Origin: Burkholderiaceae bacterium
Lineage (GTDB): Bacteria > Pseudomonadota > Gammaproteobacteria > Burkholderiales > Burkholderiaceae_E
Direction: 5' to 3'
NCBI GenBank assembly: GCA_023258775.1
Contig: JALQWJ010000001.1
Span: 1-26,091, forward strand
Length of the DNA stretch: 26,091 nt
A program made the position numbers and the translations under genes. This document shows positions 8,345 through 15,655 of the stretch, piece by piece; the first letter of the stretch is position 1, and the number at the start of each line of letters is the position of its first letter. The notes under the pieces were generated by a model that saw nothing but the letters and a program-made list of their open reading frames with translations, ran no database searches and was not told the origin of the DNA.

Positions 8345-9739
8345 ATGACCTTCAAGCAAACGGCCAAGATGCGGGACAAAACGCGGGACAAAACGCGGCA
8401 TGCTTTCATAGCGCTGCTTTTAAGCCTTTGGGCGGCTTTTGCACCGCCTCGCGCCTGGTCTGAGCAAGAGGCGAGCGATCCCGGCGATGCAATTGAGGCA
8501 GCCGCGCTCGCCGCTGCTGATCAGTCCGAGACCAAACCCGGCGTTGAACTTAGCCCCGCTGTCGTCTTTCAAGTTCTTGCAGCAGAAATCGCAGCGCAGC
8601 GCGGTCAACTCGGTACGGCATCACAAACCCTGATCGAACTGGCAAAGACCACCGGCGATTCGCGACTTGCACGGCGGGCGACCGAACTTTCACTGCGCGA
8701 ACGTGTTTTTGCGCGCGCGCTGGCTTCCGCTGAGCTTTGGCGCGATCTGGCGCCTAGCTCGACACAGGCAAAGCTTGTGCTTGAAAATCTTTATTTGGCA
8801 GCCTCTCGTTTTGACAAGGCTGGCGATTTGATTGGCAGACGCCTTGAAGCTGCAAAAACCACCCAGGAACGCGCAGCCATTTGGATAAATTTGCGGCAAT
8901 TATTATTGCGTACTGGTCGTCCAGAATCCGCGATCGGACTTGTGGAGTCGCTTCAACAAAGTGATCGGGACTCACTTGGCGAAGCTCAGGCTAGCCTTGC
9001 CCTGCTTCAGGTTCAAGCAGGTGACAAACAAAGTGTGAATTCGATTGCCAAGCTACTCAACCAAAAGCTCAACCCAAACACACGCCTCGAACTTGCCCAG
9101 GCCGCCATGCAGCTAAAGCGGCTTGATTTAGCGCAGGCCCCTCTTGAGGAGCTTTCGCAAAAGGGCAAAGAACCTGCCCTGCAATCGCAGGCATTGTTGT
9201 TACTTGCACAACTGATGCGTGAAAGTGCAAGGGCTGACGAAGGATTTCGCCTGCTCGATCAAGGGCTACAACAAGACCCACAGCGCGTTGAATTGCTCTA
9301 TGACCACGCCATGGCGGCAGAGCGACTCAATAAGCTAGATATCGCCGAGCAAAGCCTACGGCGCCTGATCGCGGTTCGCCCGCGCCATGCCCATGCCTAC
9401 AACGCGCTTGGCTATTCCCTTGCTGATCGCAATATCAGACTTGAGGAAGCGCAGGCTTACATCGAAAAAGCGCTCGAACTTGCACCCGAAGACCCGCACA
9501 TCATCGACAGCATGGGGTGGGTTCGCTACAGGCGGGGTGATTTAGCAGGCGCTCTAATGTACTTGCAAAAGGCCTATCAATTGCAGGCCGATCCCGAGAT
9601 CGCGATCCACTTGGGTGAAGTGCTCTGGAAACTTGACCGGAAAGACGAAGCGATCGCCCTGTGGCGCCAAGCTCAAAAGACTGAACCTGCCAATCAGCTT
9701 TTGCGTGACACGCTCAACCGTCTGGCGGTCACGCTGTAA
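8345..9739 (+). CDS. Exported tetratricopeptide-repeat protein
   Basis: A 464-residue protein. The N-terminus has a basic stretch (KMRDKTRDKTRH), a hydrophobic core (AFIALLLSLWAAFA) and a likely signal peptidase site near PRAWSEQEA, so it is exported to the periplasm or envelope. The rest is a helical solenoid; clear TPR units occur at AYNALGYSLADRNIRLEEAQAY, IDSMGWVRYRRGDLAGALMYL and IHLGEVLWKLDRKDEAIALW in the last 140 residues. TPR proteins of this kind commonly lie next to lolB and ispE in betaproteobacteria; the function is unknown, with a scaffold role for envelope assembly inferred from place only. A second Met (residue 9, base 8369) could be the start. It is followed by lolB after 8 bases. 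Confidence 0.85.
   Translation: MTFKQTAKMRDKTRDKTRHAFIALLLSLWAAFAPPRAWSEQEASDPGDAIEAAALAAADQSETKPGVELSPAVVFQVLAAEIAAQRGQLGTASQTLIELAKTTGDSRLARRATELSLRERVFARALASAELWRDLAPSSTQAKLVLENLYLAASRFDKAGDLIGRRLEAAKTTQERAAIWINLRQLLLRTGRPESAIGLVESLQQSDRDSLGEAQASLALLQVQAGDKQSVNSIAKLLNQKLNPNTRLELAQAAMQLKRLDLAQAPLEELSQKGKEPALQSQALLLLAQLMRESARADEGFRLLDQGLQQDPQRVELLYDHAMAAERLNKLDIAEQSLRRLIAVRPRHAHAYNALGYSLADRNIRLEEAQAYIEKALELAPEDPHIIDSMGWVRYRRGDLAGALMYLQKAYQLQADPEIAIHLGEVLWKLDRKDEAIALWRQAQKTEPANQLLRDTLNRLAVTL
8371..8394. repeat. 12-bp perfect tandem duplication in the signal-peptide n-region of the TPR gene
   Basis: The unit GCGGGACAAAAC occurs at 8371-8382 and 8383-8394 without mismatch, followed by a partial third copy (GCGG). 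It encodes the repeated basic RDKT segment just before the hydrophobic core of the signal peptide. Confidence 0.9.
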
Positions 9740-9747
9740 AGCAAGCC

Positions 9748-10329
9748 GTGATTCCCGGCTGGTTCGCGAAACGTATGATGCGCGCACAAGGCAAGCGGGC
9801 TCTTTCGCTTTGGCCTAAGCCTCTGGTCGCTTTAATTGCTTACAGCGTCTTTTTTTTCTTGAGTGCTGCTGGCGCAAGTACCGAGAGCACAAATGCCCGC
9901 AATTCCCCCAATCGATTTGAAGCAAGTGGCCGTTTTGGTCTTCGTTTGGAGCAGGCCGAGCGGGTTTTGCATTTGCAAGGACTATTCGAGGTCAAGACCG
10001 ATCATCAATTGGCGCAAGTCGAACTTTTCGATCCTGCTGGTCAAAGGCTTTTATTATGGAAGCAGGATGCTGGTGGCGAGGCTTTGATCGAAACAGCCCG
10101 CGATGGGCCAAGCAGCGCCTTATTCGTGCAGCAATGGCTGCAAAAACAAGGCGTGAAGATAGATATCGACCAACTCGACGCTTGGCGTTGGCGCCGATGG
10201 CTTGAGCTGGCCGAGGGGCGTTTCAGCCAAGGTGGCTTCGTCATCGAACGCAGTCCAAAGAAGCTTGTGATTGAGCAGGCGCAGGGCAGCAAGTTGCGCT
10301 TGATCATCGTACCGTCTGAAAAGCCTTGA
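9748..10329 (+). CDS. lolB: LolB-like outer membrane lipoprotein receptor, lacking the lipobox cysteine
   Basis: A 193-residue protein with a GTG start eight bases after the TPR gene; ATG codons at 9775 and 9778 are alternative starts. The mature part resembles LolB: ASGRFGLRLEQ, then the strand VELFDPAGQRLLLWKQD and the C-terminal SQGGFVIERSPKKLVIEQ. The position directly before ispE is the usual lolB locus. LolB normally receives lipoproteins from LolA and inserts them in the outer membrane, and is itself a lipoprotein. Here the hydrophobic segment (LVALIAYSVFFFLSAAGAS, about 26-44) contains no cysteine and the whole protein has none, so it cannot be lipidated in the standard way. It could be a soluble periplasmic or an inner-membrane-anchored form. 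The family call is good but not certain. Confidence 0.72.
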   Translation: MIPGWFAKRMMRAQGKRALSLWPKPLVALIAYSVFFFLSAAGASTESTNARNSPNRFEASGRFGLRLEQAERVLHLQGLFEVKTDHQLAQVELFDPAGQRLLLWKQDAGGEALIETARDGPSSALFVQQWLQKQGVKIDIDQLDAWRWRRWLELAEGRFSQGGFVIERSPKKLVIEQAQGSKLRLIIVPSEKP

Positions 10330-11249
10330 GCGAAACAATCTTGGTACCGTCAACGTCTGGGCCAATACTTCGCGAAGCAGCGCCAGCCAAGCTGAATTTG
10401 CATTTGCATGTCTTGGGGCGGCGCGATGATGGCTACCACGAACTCGATACCAGCTTTGCCTTAATCAATTGGTACGATGAGGTTGAACTTGGCCTGCGTG
10501 ATGATGGACAGATTCACCGACTCGAAGATCAAGTGGGAATCGAGGCCTCGAAAGACTTGGCCGTACGTGCCGCGTTTTGCATGAAGCTTGCCTGTGAAGC
10601 GCAAGGAAAGCCTTGTCCTGGCGTAAATATACGTGTGCTCAAACGAATTCCGCAGGGCGCAGGCCTTGGGGGCGGCAGCAGCAACGCAGCAAGCGTACTT
10701 CGCCTACTCAATCAGCTCTGGGGTCTGCATTTGAACGCGATGCAATTGAGTGGCATGGCAGTGTCGCTTGGGGCTGATGTTCCCGTCTTTATTCGTCGAC
10801 AAAATGCGCTGGGTGGAGGCGTTGGCGAGAGCTTGCGCACACTCGAGCTGCCGATCGCCCACTTCGTGGTCATCATGCCTCCGATTGCAGTCTCAACAGC
10901 AAGCGTTTTTGCTGACCCGAAATTGACACGTGCTTCGAAAGCACTCAAAATCTCGGATTGTCCAGATTGGTCCGATTTCATGCAGGGGCAAAATGACCTG
11001 CAAGCAGTTGTAGTCGCGCAAAATCGACCGGTTGAATTGGCGCTCAACTGTTTACAGGAACAAGCGCTGAAATTCGGTATTCCGTCTGGCTGGCCGAGGA
11101 TGTCGGGCTCCGGTGCAGCGGTGTTCTGCATGGTTCGTGATGCGCTTGAAGGTTCACAGCTTGAGGCCGCAGTGAAATCGAGCCTAGCCGATGAGTCCTG
11201 GCTGGTTAAGCTTGTGTCAACTGACTTAGGTAGTGAGCAGCAAGGCTAA
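10326..11249 (+). CDS. ispE: 4-diphosphocytidyl-2-C-methyl-D-erythritol kinase
   Basis: A 307-residue GHMP kinase of the MEP isoprenoid pathway, phosphorylating CDP-methylerythritol. Conserved parts are APAKLNLHLHVLGRRDDGYHE from residue 19 (K22), the ATP loop PQGAGLGGGSSNAA at 109-122, the catalytic aspartate D151 in SLGADVPVFI and the third motif MSGSGAAVF near residue 260. No ATG is available. The start is TTG at 10326, whose last two bases plus the next A are the lolB stop (TTGA), pointing to coupled translation; a second in-frame TTG at 10341 is the alternative. The gene ends 78 bases before tRNA-Gln. Confidence 0.96.
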   Translation: MSETILVPSTSGPILREAAPAKLNLHLHVLGRRDDGYHELDTSFALINWYDEVELGLRDDGQIHRLEDQVGIEASKDLAVRAAFCMKLACEAQGKPCPGVNIRVLKRIPQGAGLGGGSSNAASVLRLLNQLWGLHLNAMQLSGMAVSLGADVPVFIRRQNALGGGVGESLRTLELPIAHFVVIMPPIAVSTASVFADPKLTRASKALKISDCPDWSDFMQGQNDLQAVVVAQNRPVELALNCLQEQALKFGIPSGWPRMSGSGAAVFCMVRDALEGSQLEAAVKSSLADESWLVKLVSTDLGSEQQG

Positions 11250-11303
11250 GGCCAGCAGATTGGGGCAGTAACTTAGATGGATGTAGGTTAGAAGGGTTTA
11301 GGG

Positions 11304-11309
11304 TATAAG
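11304..11309 (+). promoter_or_regulatory. Possible -10 element for tRNA-Gln
   Basis: GGTATAAGG, with TATAAG at 11304-11309, lies 18 bases before the tRNA and is followed by a G-rich discriminator (GGCG), as is common at stringently controlled stable-RNA promoters. No convincing -35 is present at 16-18 bases upstream, so this is tentative. Confidence 0.35.
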
Positions 11310-11327
11310 GCGTTTTGGTTGTACCGG

Positions 11328-11404
11328 TGGGGAGTCGCCAAGTTGGTTAAGGCACCGGATTTTGATTCCGGCATTCGAGGGTTCGAATCCTTCCTCCCCA
11401 GCCA
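11328..11404 (+). tRNA. tRNA-Gln (anticodon UUG)
   Basis: A complete cloverleaf. The acceptor stem TGGGGAG (11328-11334) pairs with CTCCCCA (11394-11400), followed by discriminator G and an encoded CCA (11402-11404). The anticodon stem CCGGA (11355-11359) pairs with TCCGG (11367-11371), and the seven-base loop carries TTG at 11362-11364, so it reads glutamine codons CAA and CAG. The T arm contains GGTTCGAATCC. It lies between ispE and prs, the common betaproteobacterial position. No terminator is visible before prs, so it may be processed from a transcript that continues into prs. Confidence 0.97.
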
Positions 11405-11524
11405 ACACTGCCGCGGCTGATGTCGCAGCCTTAGGCAACAGATCGCAGGCTGATGGTTTAGCTTCGATCAAACAAGCGTCTTCACGCACCGTGAAGCACT
11501 TGGTCTCTAGCATAGGTTTGCGGC

Positions 11525-12505
11525 ATGACTTCCATGGCTCATCATCGCGATTCGGTTGCCCCAGAAGGGCTCACCATTTTCACTGGCAACGCAGTCCCTA
11601 AGCTGGCAGCAGATGTTGCCGCGCACTTACGAGTGCCTTTGGGGCGTGCAACCGTCGGACGGTTTTCCGACGGTGAAGTGATGGTTGAAATCCTCGAAAA
11701 CGTTCGAGGGCGAGATTGTTTTGTGCTCCAGTCGACTTGTTCGCCGACCAATGACCATTTGATGGAATTGTTGATCATGGTCGATGCCCTTAAGCGGGCC
11801 TCGGCAGGGCGGATAACCGCAGCCGTTCCCTATTTTGGCTATGCCAGACAAGATCGCCGAGTTCGCTCCACCCGGGTGGCGATCAGCGCCAAGGTCGTTG
11901 CCAATATGCTTCAGGTAGCGGGTGTAGACCGGGTACTCACCATGGATCTGCATGCGGACCAGATTCAAGGCTTTTTCGATATCCCAGTCGATAATATTTA
12001 CGCAGCACCTGTACTGCTTGCCGATGTTCACAAGCAAAAATTTGATGATTTATTGGTTGTTTCACCCGACGTCGGCGGGGTTGTACGCGCGAGGGCGATG
12101 GCAAAACGGCTTGACTGTGAACTTGCCATTATCGACAAACGACGACCCAAGGCCAATGTGACTGAGGTCATGAATATTATTGGCGACGTCCGGGGGCGCA
12201 CCTGCGTGATCATGGATGACATTGTTGACACGGCTAACACGTTGGTGAAGGCTGCCAGCGCCCTTAAGGAACATGGCGCAGCAAAGGTTCTCGCGTACTG
12301 CACACATCCTGTGCTGTCGGGCGGGGCTGTGCGTCGAGTTGCCGATTCCGAACTTGACGGCCTGGTTGTCACGGATACGATTCCTTTGCCTCGCGACGGT
12401 ATTGCTTGCGAGAAAATTAGGATTCTCACCTCAGCCCAATTACTGGCCGAAACGATTTTGCGTATTAACAGGTCTGACTCAGTCTCTTCGCTTTTCGTCG
12501 ACTGA
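11525..12505 (+). CDS. prs: Ribose-phosphate pyrophosphokinase (PRPP synthase)
   Basis: A 326-residue class I PRPP synthase making phosphoribosyl pyrophosphate from ribose-5-phosphate and ATP for nucleotide, histidine and tryptophan synthesis. Visible parts: IFTGNA at 18-23, [12 protein letters not shown] at 45-56, the flexible-loop region [11 protein letters not shown] at 102-112, the signature [20 protein letters not shown] at about 137-156, and the ribose-phosphate loop DDIVDTANT at 231-239. The first ATG is used here. The second at codon 4 (11534, MAHHRD...) matches the usual N-terminus of relatives (MAHD...) and may be the true start; AGG about ten bases before 11525 supports the first. 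An intrinsic terminator lies 145 bases downstream. Confidence 0.97.
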   Translation: MTSMAHHRDSVAPEGLTIFTGNAVPKLAADVAAHLRVPLGRATVGRFSDGEVMVEILENVRGRDCFVLQSTCSPTNDHLMELLIMVDALKRASAGRITAAVPYFGYARQDRRVRSTRVAISAKVVANMLQVAGVDRVLTMDLHADQIQGFFDIPVDNIYAAPVLLADVHKQKFDDLLVVSPDVGGVVRARAMAKRLDCELAIIDKRRPKANVTEVMNIIGDVRGRTCVIMDDIVDTANTLVKAASALKEHGAAKVLAYCTHPVLSGGAVRRVADSELDGLVVTDTIPLPRDGIACEKIRILTSAQLLAETILRINRSDSVSSLFVD

Positions 12506-12649
12506 GCCAAAACCTCTCAACACGGCAGCATTCGATCTGGTCGCGGATCGGTTGATGCCCCAAACGACTCTTTTTAAAGGGTTGTGGCAGTGCTAAATCA
12601 GCGATTAGCCCTTTTGAAGGCATTGCTGCTTTGTCCTGGTGTCTTAGCG
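12506..12649 (+). other. Untranslated stretch between prs and its terminator
   Basis: No open frame with coding character is seen. The most obvious structure is GCTAA (12592-12596) pairing with TTAGC (12605-12609), which can be extended by AAAGG (12576-12580) with CCTTTT across a bulge of about ten bases. No T-run follows this hairpin, so it is not itself a terminator; it may be a 3'-UTR stability element. Confidence 0.4.
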
Positions 12650-12676
12650 CCTGCAAGCGTTTTGCTGCAGGTTTTT
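12650..12676 (+). terminator. Intrinsic terminator after prs
   Basis: The stem CCTGC-A-AGC (12650-12658) pairs with GCT-GCAGG (12664-12671), eight base pairs with one bulged A, over the loop GTTTT, and is followed directly by TTTTT (12672-12676). It closes the tRNA-Gln/prs transcript and isolates rplY. Confidence 0.8.
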
Positions 12677-12705
12677 GATGGTAGATCGCTGTTTGCTCGG
12701 TGGGT

Positions 12706-12733
12706 TTGATCGACATAACCCACTGCTCATAAT
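12706..12733 (+). promoter_or_regulatory. Likely sigma-70 promoter of rplY-pth
   Basis: TTGATC at 12706-12711 and CATAAT at 12728-12733 are separated by 16 bases, close to TTGACA/TATAAT. It lies just after the terminator and before the rplY ribosome binding site (AAGAAGGGA, 12739-12747). Transcription would start very close to that site, giving a short leader. Confidence 0.5.
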
Positions 12734-12752
12734 GGCTTAAGAAGGGAAAATC

Positions 12753-13376
12753 ATGAAAGTAGTTGCAACAAGTCGTTCAGCGCAAGGGTCGAGTGCGAGC
12801 CGCCGCCTGCGCCGTGCAGGCAAGGTTCCCGGAATCATTTACGGTTCACCGGGAAACCCCACCGCGATTGAAGTTGAGCATAACCCGCTCTTCCATGCGC
12901 TCAGAGTAGAAGCTTTCCACGCGTCGATTCTCGATATGGAACTTGATGGACAAAGCCAACAAGTCTTACTACGGGATGTTCAATGGCACCCCTATAAGCA
13001 GCAGGTCTTGCATATCGATTTTGAACGTGTGGCCCCAGATCGCAAGATTCACATGAAGGTGCCATTGCACTTTGTTAACCAGGAAAATTCGCCCGCAGTT
13101 AAGCTTTCTGCAGGCATCGTAGGCCATGTTCTTAATGAAGTTGAGATTTCCTGTCTCCCAGCCCAACTGCCCGAATTCATCAAGGTCGATCTCGGACAAC
13201 TCGAGGCAGGAAAGTCCTTGCATGTGCGCGACATTCATTTTCCCGAAGGTGTCACGCCCGTTTTGCGGGCCAAGGAAAATCCGGTATTGGTCACAGTAAC
13301 CCTGCCGATTGCTGAAGAGATTGCACCTGCCGAAACCGCAGCTAAGCCTGCGGCAAAAGGAAAGGGCAAGAAATAA
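12753..13376 (+). CDS. rplY: 50S ribosomal protein L25 / general stress protein Ctc
   Basis: A 207-residue two-domain L25 (Ctc/TL5 type). The N-terminal L25 domain binds 5S rRNA ([20 protein letters not shown], then [19 protein letters not shown] ends it near residue 93). The C-terminal CTC domain ([20 protein letters not shown] onward) is followed by an Ala/Lys-rich tail ending KGKGKK. It is longer than the 94-residue E. coli form, as usual in betaproteobacteria. A strong AAGAAGGGA ribosome binding site precedes the ATG. The gene is followed by pth after 45 bases, the standard pairing, and is probably cotranscribed with it. Confidence 0.96.
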   Translation: MKVVATSRSAQGSSASRRLRRAGKVPGIIYGSPGNPTAIEVEHNPLFHALRVEAFHASILDMELDGQSQQVLLRDVQWHPYKQQVLHIDFERVAPDRKIHMKVPLHFVNQENSPAVKLSAGIVGHVLNEVEISCLPAQLPEFIKVDLGQLEAGKSLHVRDIHFPEGVTPVLRAKENPVLVTVTLPIAEEIAPAETAAKPAAKGKGKK

Positions 13377-13407
13377 TTCAGCTGCAGGCCGGGGGGCTAG
13401 TCCAAGT

Positions 13408-13412
13408 AAAGG
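13408..13412 (+). promoter_or_regulatory. Ribosome binding site for the ATT start of pth
   Basis: AAAGG at 13408-13412 lies nine bases before the ATT at 13422. It is the only purine-rich Shine-Dalgarno-like site in the leader that is properly spaced from an in-frame near-cognate start codon. Confidence 0.5.
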
Positions 13413-13421
13413 CACAACCTC

Positions 13422-14066
13422 ATTCAAACCGTCGATAAGAAAGCTGCGATCAGGCTCGTCGTTGGGCTCGGCAACCCCGGCTCGGAACACGAGTCTGATC
13501 GTCATAACGCCGGCTTTTGGTGCCTTGATCGACTGCTTCCTAAGCTTGACCCATCAGCAACCTTTAGCAACGAGGCGAAATTTTTTGCTTCAATCGCGAG
13601 CTGTCGATTCGAGGGAAGGCTGATTCATCTGATTAAACCAACAACATGGATGAATCGCTCGGGCCAGTCGGTCGTGGCTGTTTGCAGCTTTTATAAAATT
13701 CTGCCCCAAGAAATTCTCGTTGTCCATGACGAGCTTGATCTGCTGCCCGGCATTGCAAGAATGAAGTTTGGCGGCGGCTCGGCAGGACATAATGGACTCA
13801 AAGACATCAGCGAGCGTCTGGCACAACAGGATTACTGGCGGCTTCGAATCGGCATCGGTCACCCTCGAAGCCTGAATCTTGCGCAAGCGGTTGGCGATTT
13901 TGTCTTACATCGCCCAGCGCCCGCGCAGTTCAATTTAATCGACAGCGCCATGCAATCGATACTGCCCCAAATGAGCTCTTTTTTGTTTGGTGAACGCGAA
14001 AGCGCCATTGCAATCATGCATCGTGCTACAAGCGTCCCGAGGGAGAACACGAAGCATGGTTTATGA
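13422..14066 (+). CDS. pth: Peptidyl-tRNA hydrolase, probable ATT start
   Basis: A 214-residue Pth that frees tRNA from peptidyl-tRNAs dropped by the ribosome. The frame is open from a TAA at 13407 and all catalytic residues are present (numbered from ATT): N18 in GLGNPG, H28 in RHNAGFW, N78 in TWMNRSG, D103 in HDELD and N124 in GHNGLKD. No ATG, GTG or TTG exists between that stop and 13650, and a start at 13650 would remove N18 and H28. The best start is ATT at 13422, nine bases after AAAGG, giving an N-terminus QTVDKKAAIRLVVGLGNPG of normal length. ATC at 13449 is the alternative. The 3' end overlaps the deacylase gene by 11 bases. Confidence 0.88.
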   Translation: MQTVDKKAAIRLVVGLGNPGSEHESDRHNAGFWCLDRLLPKLDPSATFSNEAKFFASIASCRFEGRLIHLIKPTTWMNRSGQSVVAVCSFYKILPQEILVVHDELDLLPGIARMKFGGGSAGHNGLKDISERLAQQDYWRLRIGIGHPRSLNLAQAVGDFVLHRPAPAQFNLIDSAMQSILPQMSSFLFGERESAIAIMHRATSVPRENTKHGL

Positions 14067-15642
14067 CTATCTGATCGAAAATGTTTGGCTTCACGACGGC
14101 CTTGGGTCACCCGCCCAACATGCCGATCTTGCAATCCAGGCAGGCAGAATTGCTGAGATTCGCTATTACGGAGAAAGCTTAGATGCCGAGGATCGAGGGC
14201 TCAGTCCCGATAAGCTAGGCATAGCCTCAAGACAACAGCATCTGGGCTCGACGCGACAAGCTTTGACGGGTGCGCATCGTTCGCTTGGCATGCGCGGCAA
14301 AGCGCGGGTCAAAGGTGAGGGCATGCATCTTGCGCCGGGCTTTATCGATGTTCACACCCACGACGACGCCGCACTCTTGATGCAGGCTTCGATGGACTTC
14401 AAAGTCTCACAAGGTGTGACCACGGTGATCACCGGTAACTGTGGCGTGAGCATTGCACCGCTTCCAGAGGGTGAACTGCCAATGCCCCTAGGTCTTGTCG
14501 CTGGCGGCGATAAGCCACGGTTTCGTAACTTCAAGGACTATGTTGACGCGCTCAAGGACAGCCCTGCGGCAACCCATGCCCTCATGCTCATCGGACATTC
14601 GGCCTTACGCGCTTGCACCATGGACCGACTCGACCGCGAAGCGAGTCCGTCAGAAATCCTCGCCATGCAGCAACTACTTCAGGCCTGCCTTGCCGACGGT
14701 GCGGCAGGAGCATCCACAGGTAGCTTTTATCCCACTGCCTCAAAAGCAAGTCAGCATGAGATTTCGCAGGTTTTGCGTCCTTTGTGCCAATGCGGCGGGA
14801 TTTTCACCACTCATATGCGTAACGAAGCCGAAGGCTTGATGGCTTCCATTGAAGAGACGATTGAAATCGGTAAAACCCTTGGCGTCCGTACCATCATCTC
14901 GCATCACAAGTGTGCAGGCCCTTTAGCCCATGGCCAATCGGGACAAAGCCTTGCTCGCATCGAGGCAGCTGCGCAGTCGCTTGAACTGGGCTTTGATGTG
15001 TATCCCTACGAAGCCTCCTCAACCATGCTGCTCGCAGACCGGGCAAAACTTTCGCGCAAAACCATCATTACCGCTTGCCCAAGGTTTCCGCAGTACGAAG
15101 GACGTGATTTTGATCAGCTTTGCATCGAGCTAAAGCGTTCTGCAACAGACTGCGCCGACTATCTCGGACCGAGCGGTGCGGTGTATTTCACCATGGATGA
15201 GGCCGACGTTGACCGTATTGTCAGCCACCCCCAATCGATGATTGGATCCGATGGCATTCCCTTGCAAGGCAAACCTCATCCGCGTCTGTGGGGCACATTC
15301 CCTCGTGTGCTCGCACGCTACGTGCGGGAGAAGAATCTTCTTTCCCTGCCCCAGGCCATTCGCAAAATGACTGCACTTTCGGCAGCGCATTTCGGACTTG
15401 ATCGTGGGCCGCTCCAACGCGGCAGGATTTGCCTTGACGCTGCAGCAGATTTGGTGCTTTTCGATCCGCAGCAAGTGCTCGACCTTGCCGACTACGAACG
15501 GCCTGAGCAGCCCAGTGTGGGCATTGAAGCAACCTGGGTAGCGGGTCAGCGCGTCTATACCGGCGCTCGATTAGCCGATGCAGAAGCATCACAGGCAGGA
15601 TGCAGCACGGCAAGACCGGGCCAGTTACTGACCGGGCGTTAA
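14056..15642 (+). CDS. N-acyl-D-amino-acid deacylase (D-aminoacylase) family amidohydrolase
   Basis: A 528-residue zinc amidohydrolase. The metal and catalytic residues of the D-aminoacylase group are visible: HTHDD at 100-104, C129 in ITGNCGVSIAP, H253 in TTHMRNEAEG, H283-H284 in IISHHKCAG and D399 in MIGSDG. Family members hydrolyse N-acyl-D-amino acids to D-amino acid plus carboxylate; the acyl and side-chain preference cannot be read here. The ATG at 14056, with GAGGGAG at 14039-14045, fits the conserved N-terminus (YDYLIENVWLHDG) better than a GTG at 13987. Residues 42-88 form an insert before the HTHDD strand that relatives mostly lack. The gene starts inside the pth 3' end, so the two are likely cotranslated. 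Confidence 0.88.
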   Translation: MVYDYLIENVWLHDGLGSPAQHADLAIQAGRIAEIRYYGESLDAEDRGLSPDKLGIASRQQHLGSTRQALTGAHRSLGMRGKARVKGEGMHLAPGFIDVHTHDDAALLMQASMDFKVSQGVTTVITGNCGVSIAPLPEGELPMPLGLVAGGDKPRFRNFKDYVDALKDSPAATHALMLIGHSALRACTMDRLDREASPSEILAMQQLLQACLADGAAGASTGSFYPTASKASQHEISQVLRPLCQCGGIFTTHMRNEAEGLMASIEETIEIGKTLGVRTIISHHKCAGPLAHGQSGQSLARIEAAAQSLELGFDVYPYEASSTMLLADRAKLSRKTIITACPRFPQYEGRDFDQLCIELKRSATDCADYLGPSGAVYFTMDEADVDRIVSHPQSMIGSDGIPLQGKPHPRLWGTFPRVLARYVREKNLLSLPQAIRKMTALSAAHFGLDRGPLQRGRICLDAAADLVLFDPQQVLDLADYERPEQPSVGIEATWVAGQRVYTGARLADAEASQAGCSTARPGQLLTGR

Positions 15643-15655
15643 GCTTCGAAGTCCG

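Noticed and set aside
11415..11430. Hairpin GGCTG/CAGCC after tRNA-Gln as a terminator
   Set aside because: The stem is five base pairs and is followed by TTAGG, not a T-run.
12028..12510. 160-residue minus-strand open frame
   Set aside because: It is antisense to the well-conserved prs gene and shows no family motif; it is a by-product of prs codon use.
13987..14055. GTG start at 13987 for the deacylase
   Set aside because: It would add 23 residues unlike the family N-terminus; the ATG at 14056 has a Shine-Dalgarno (GAGGGAG) and matches the expected start of the first beta strand.
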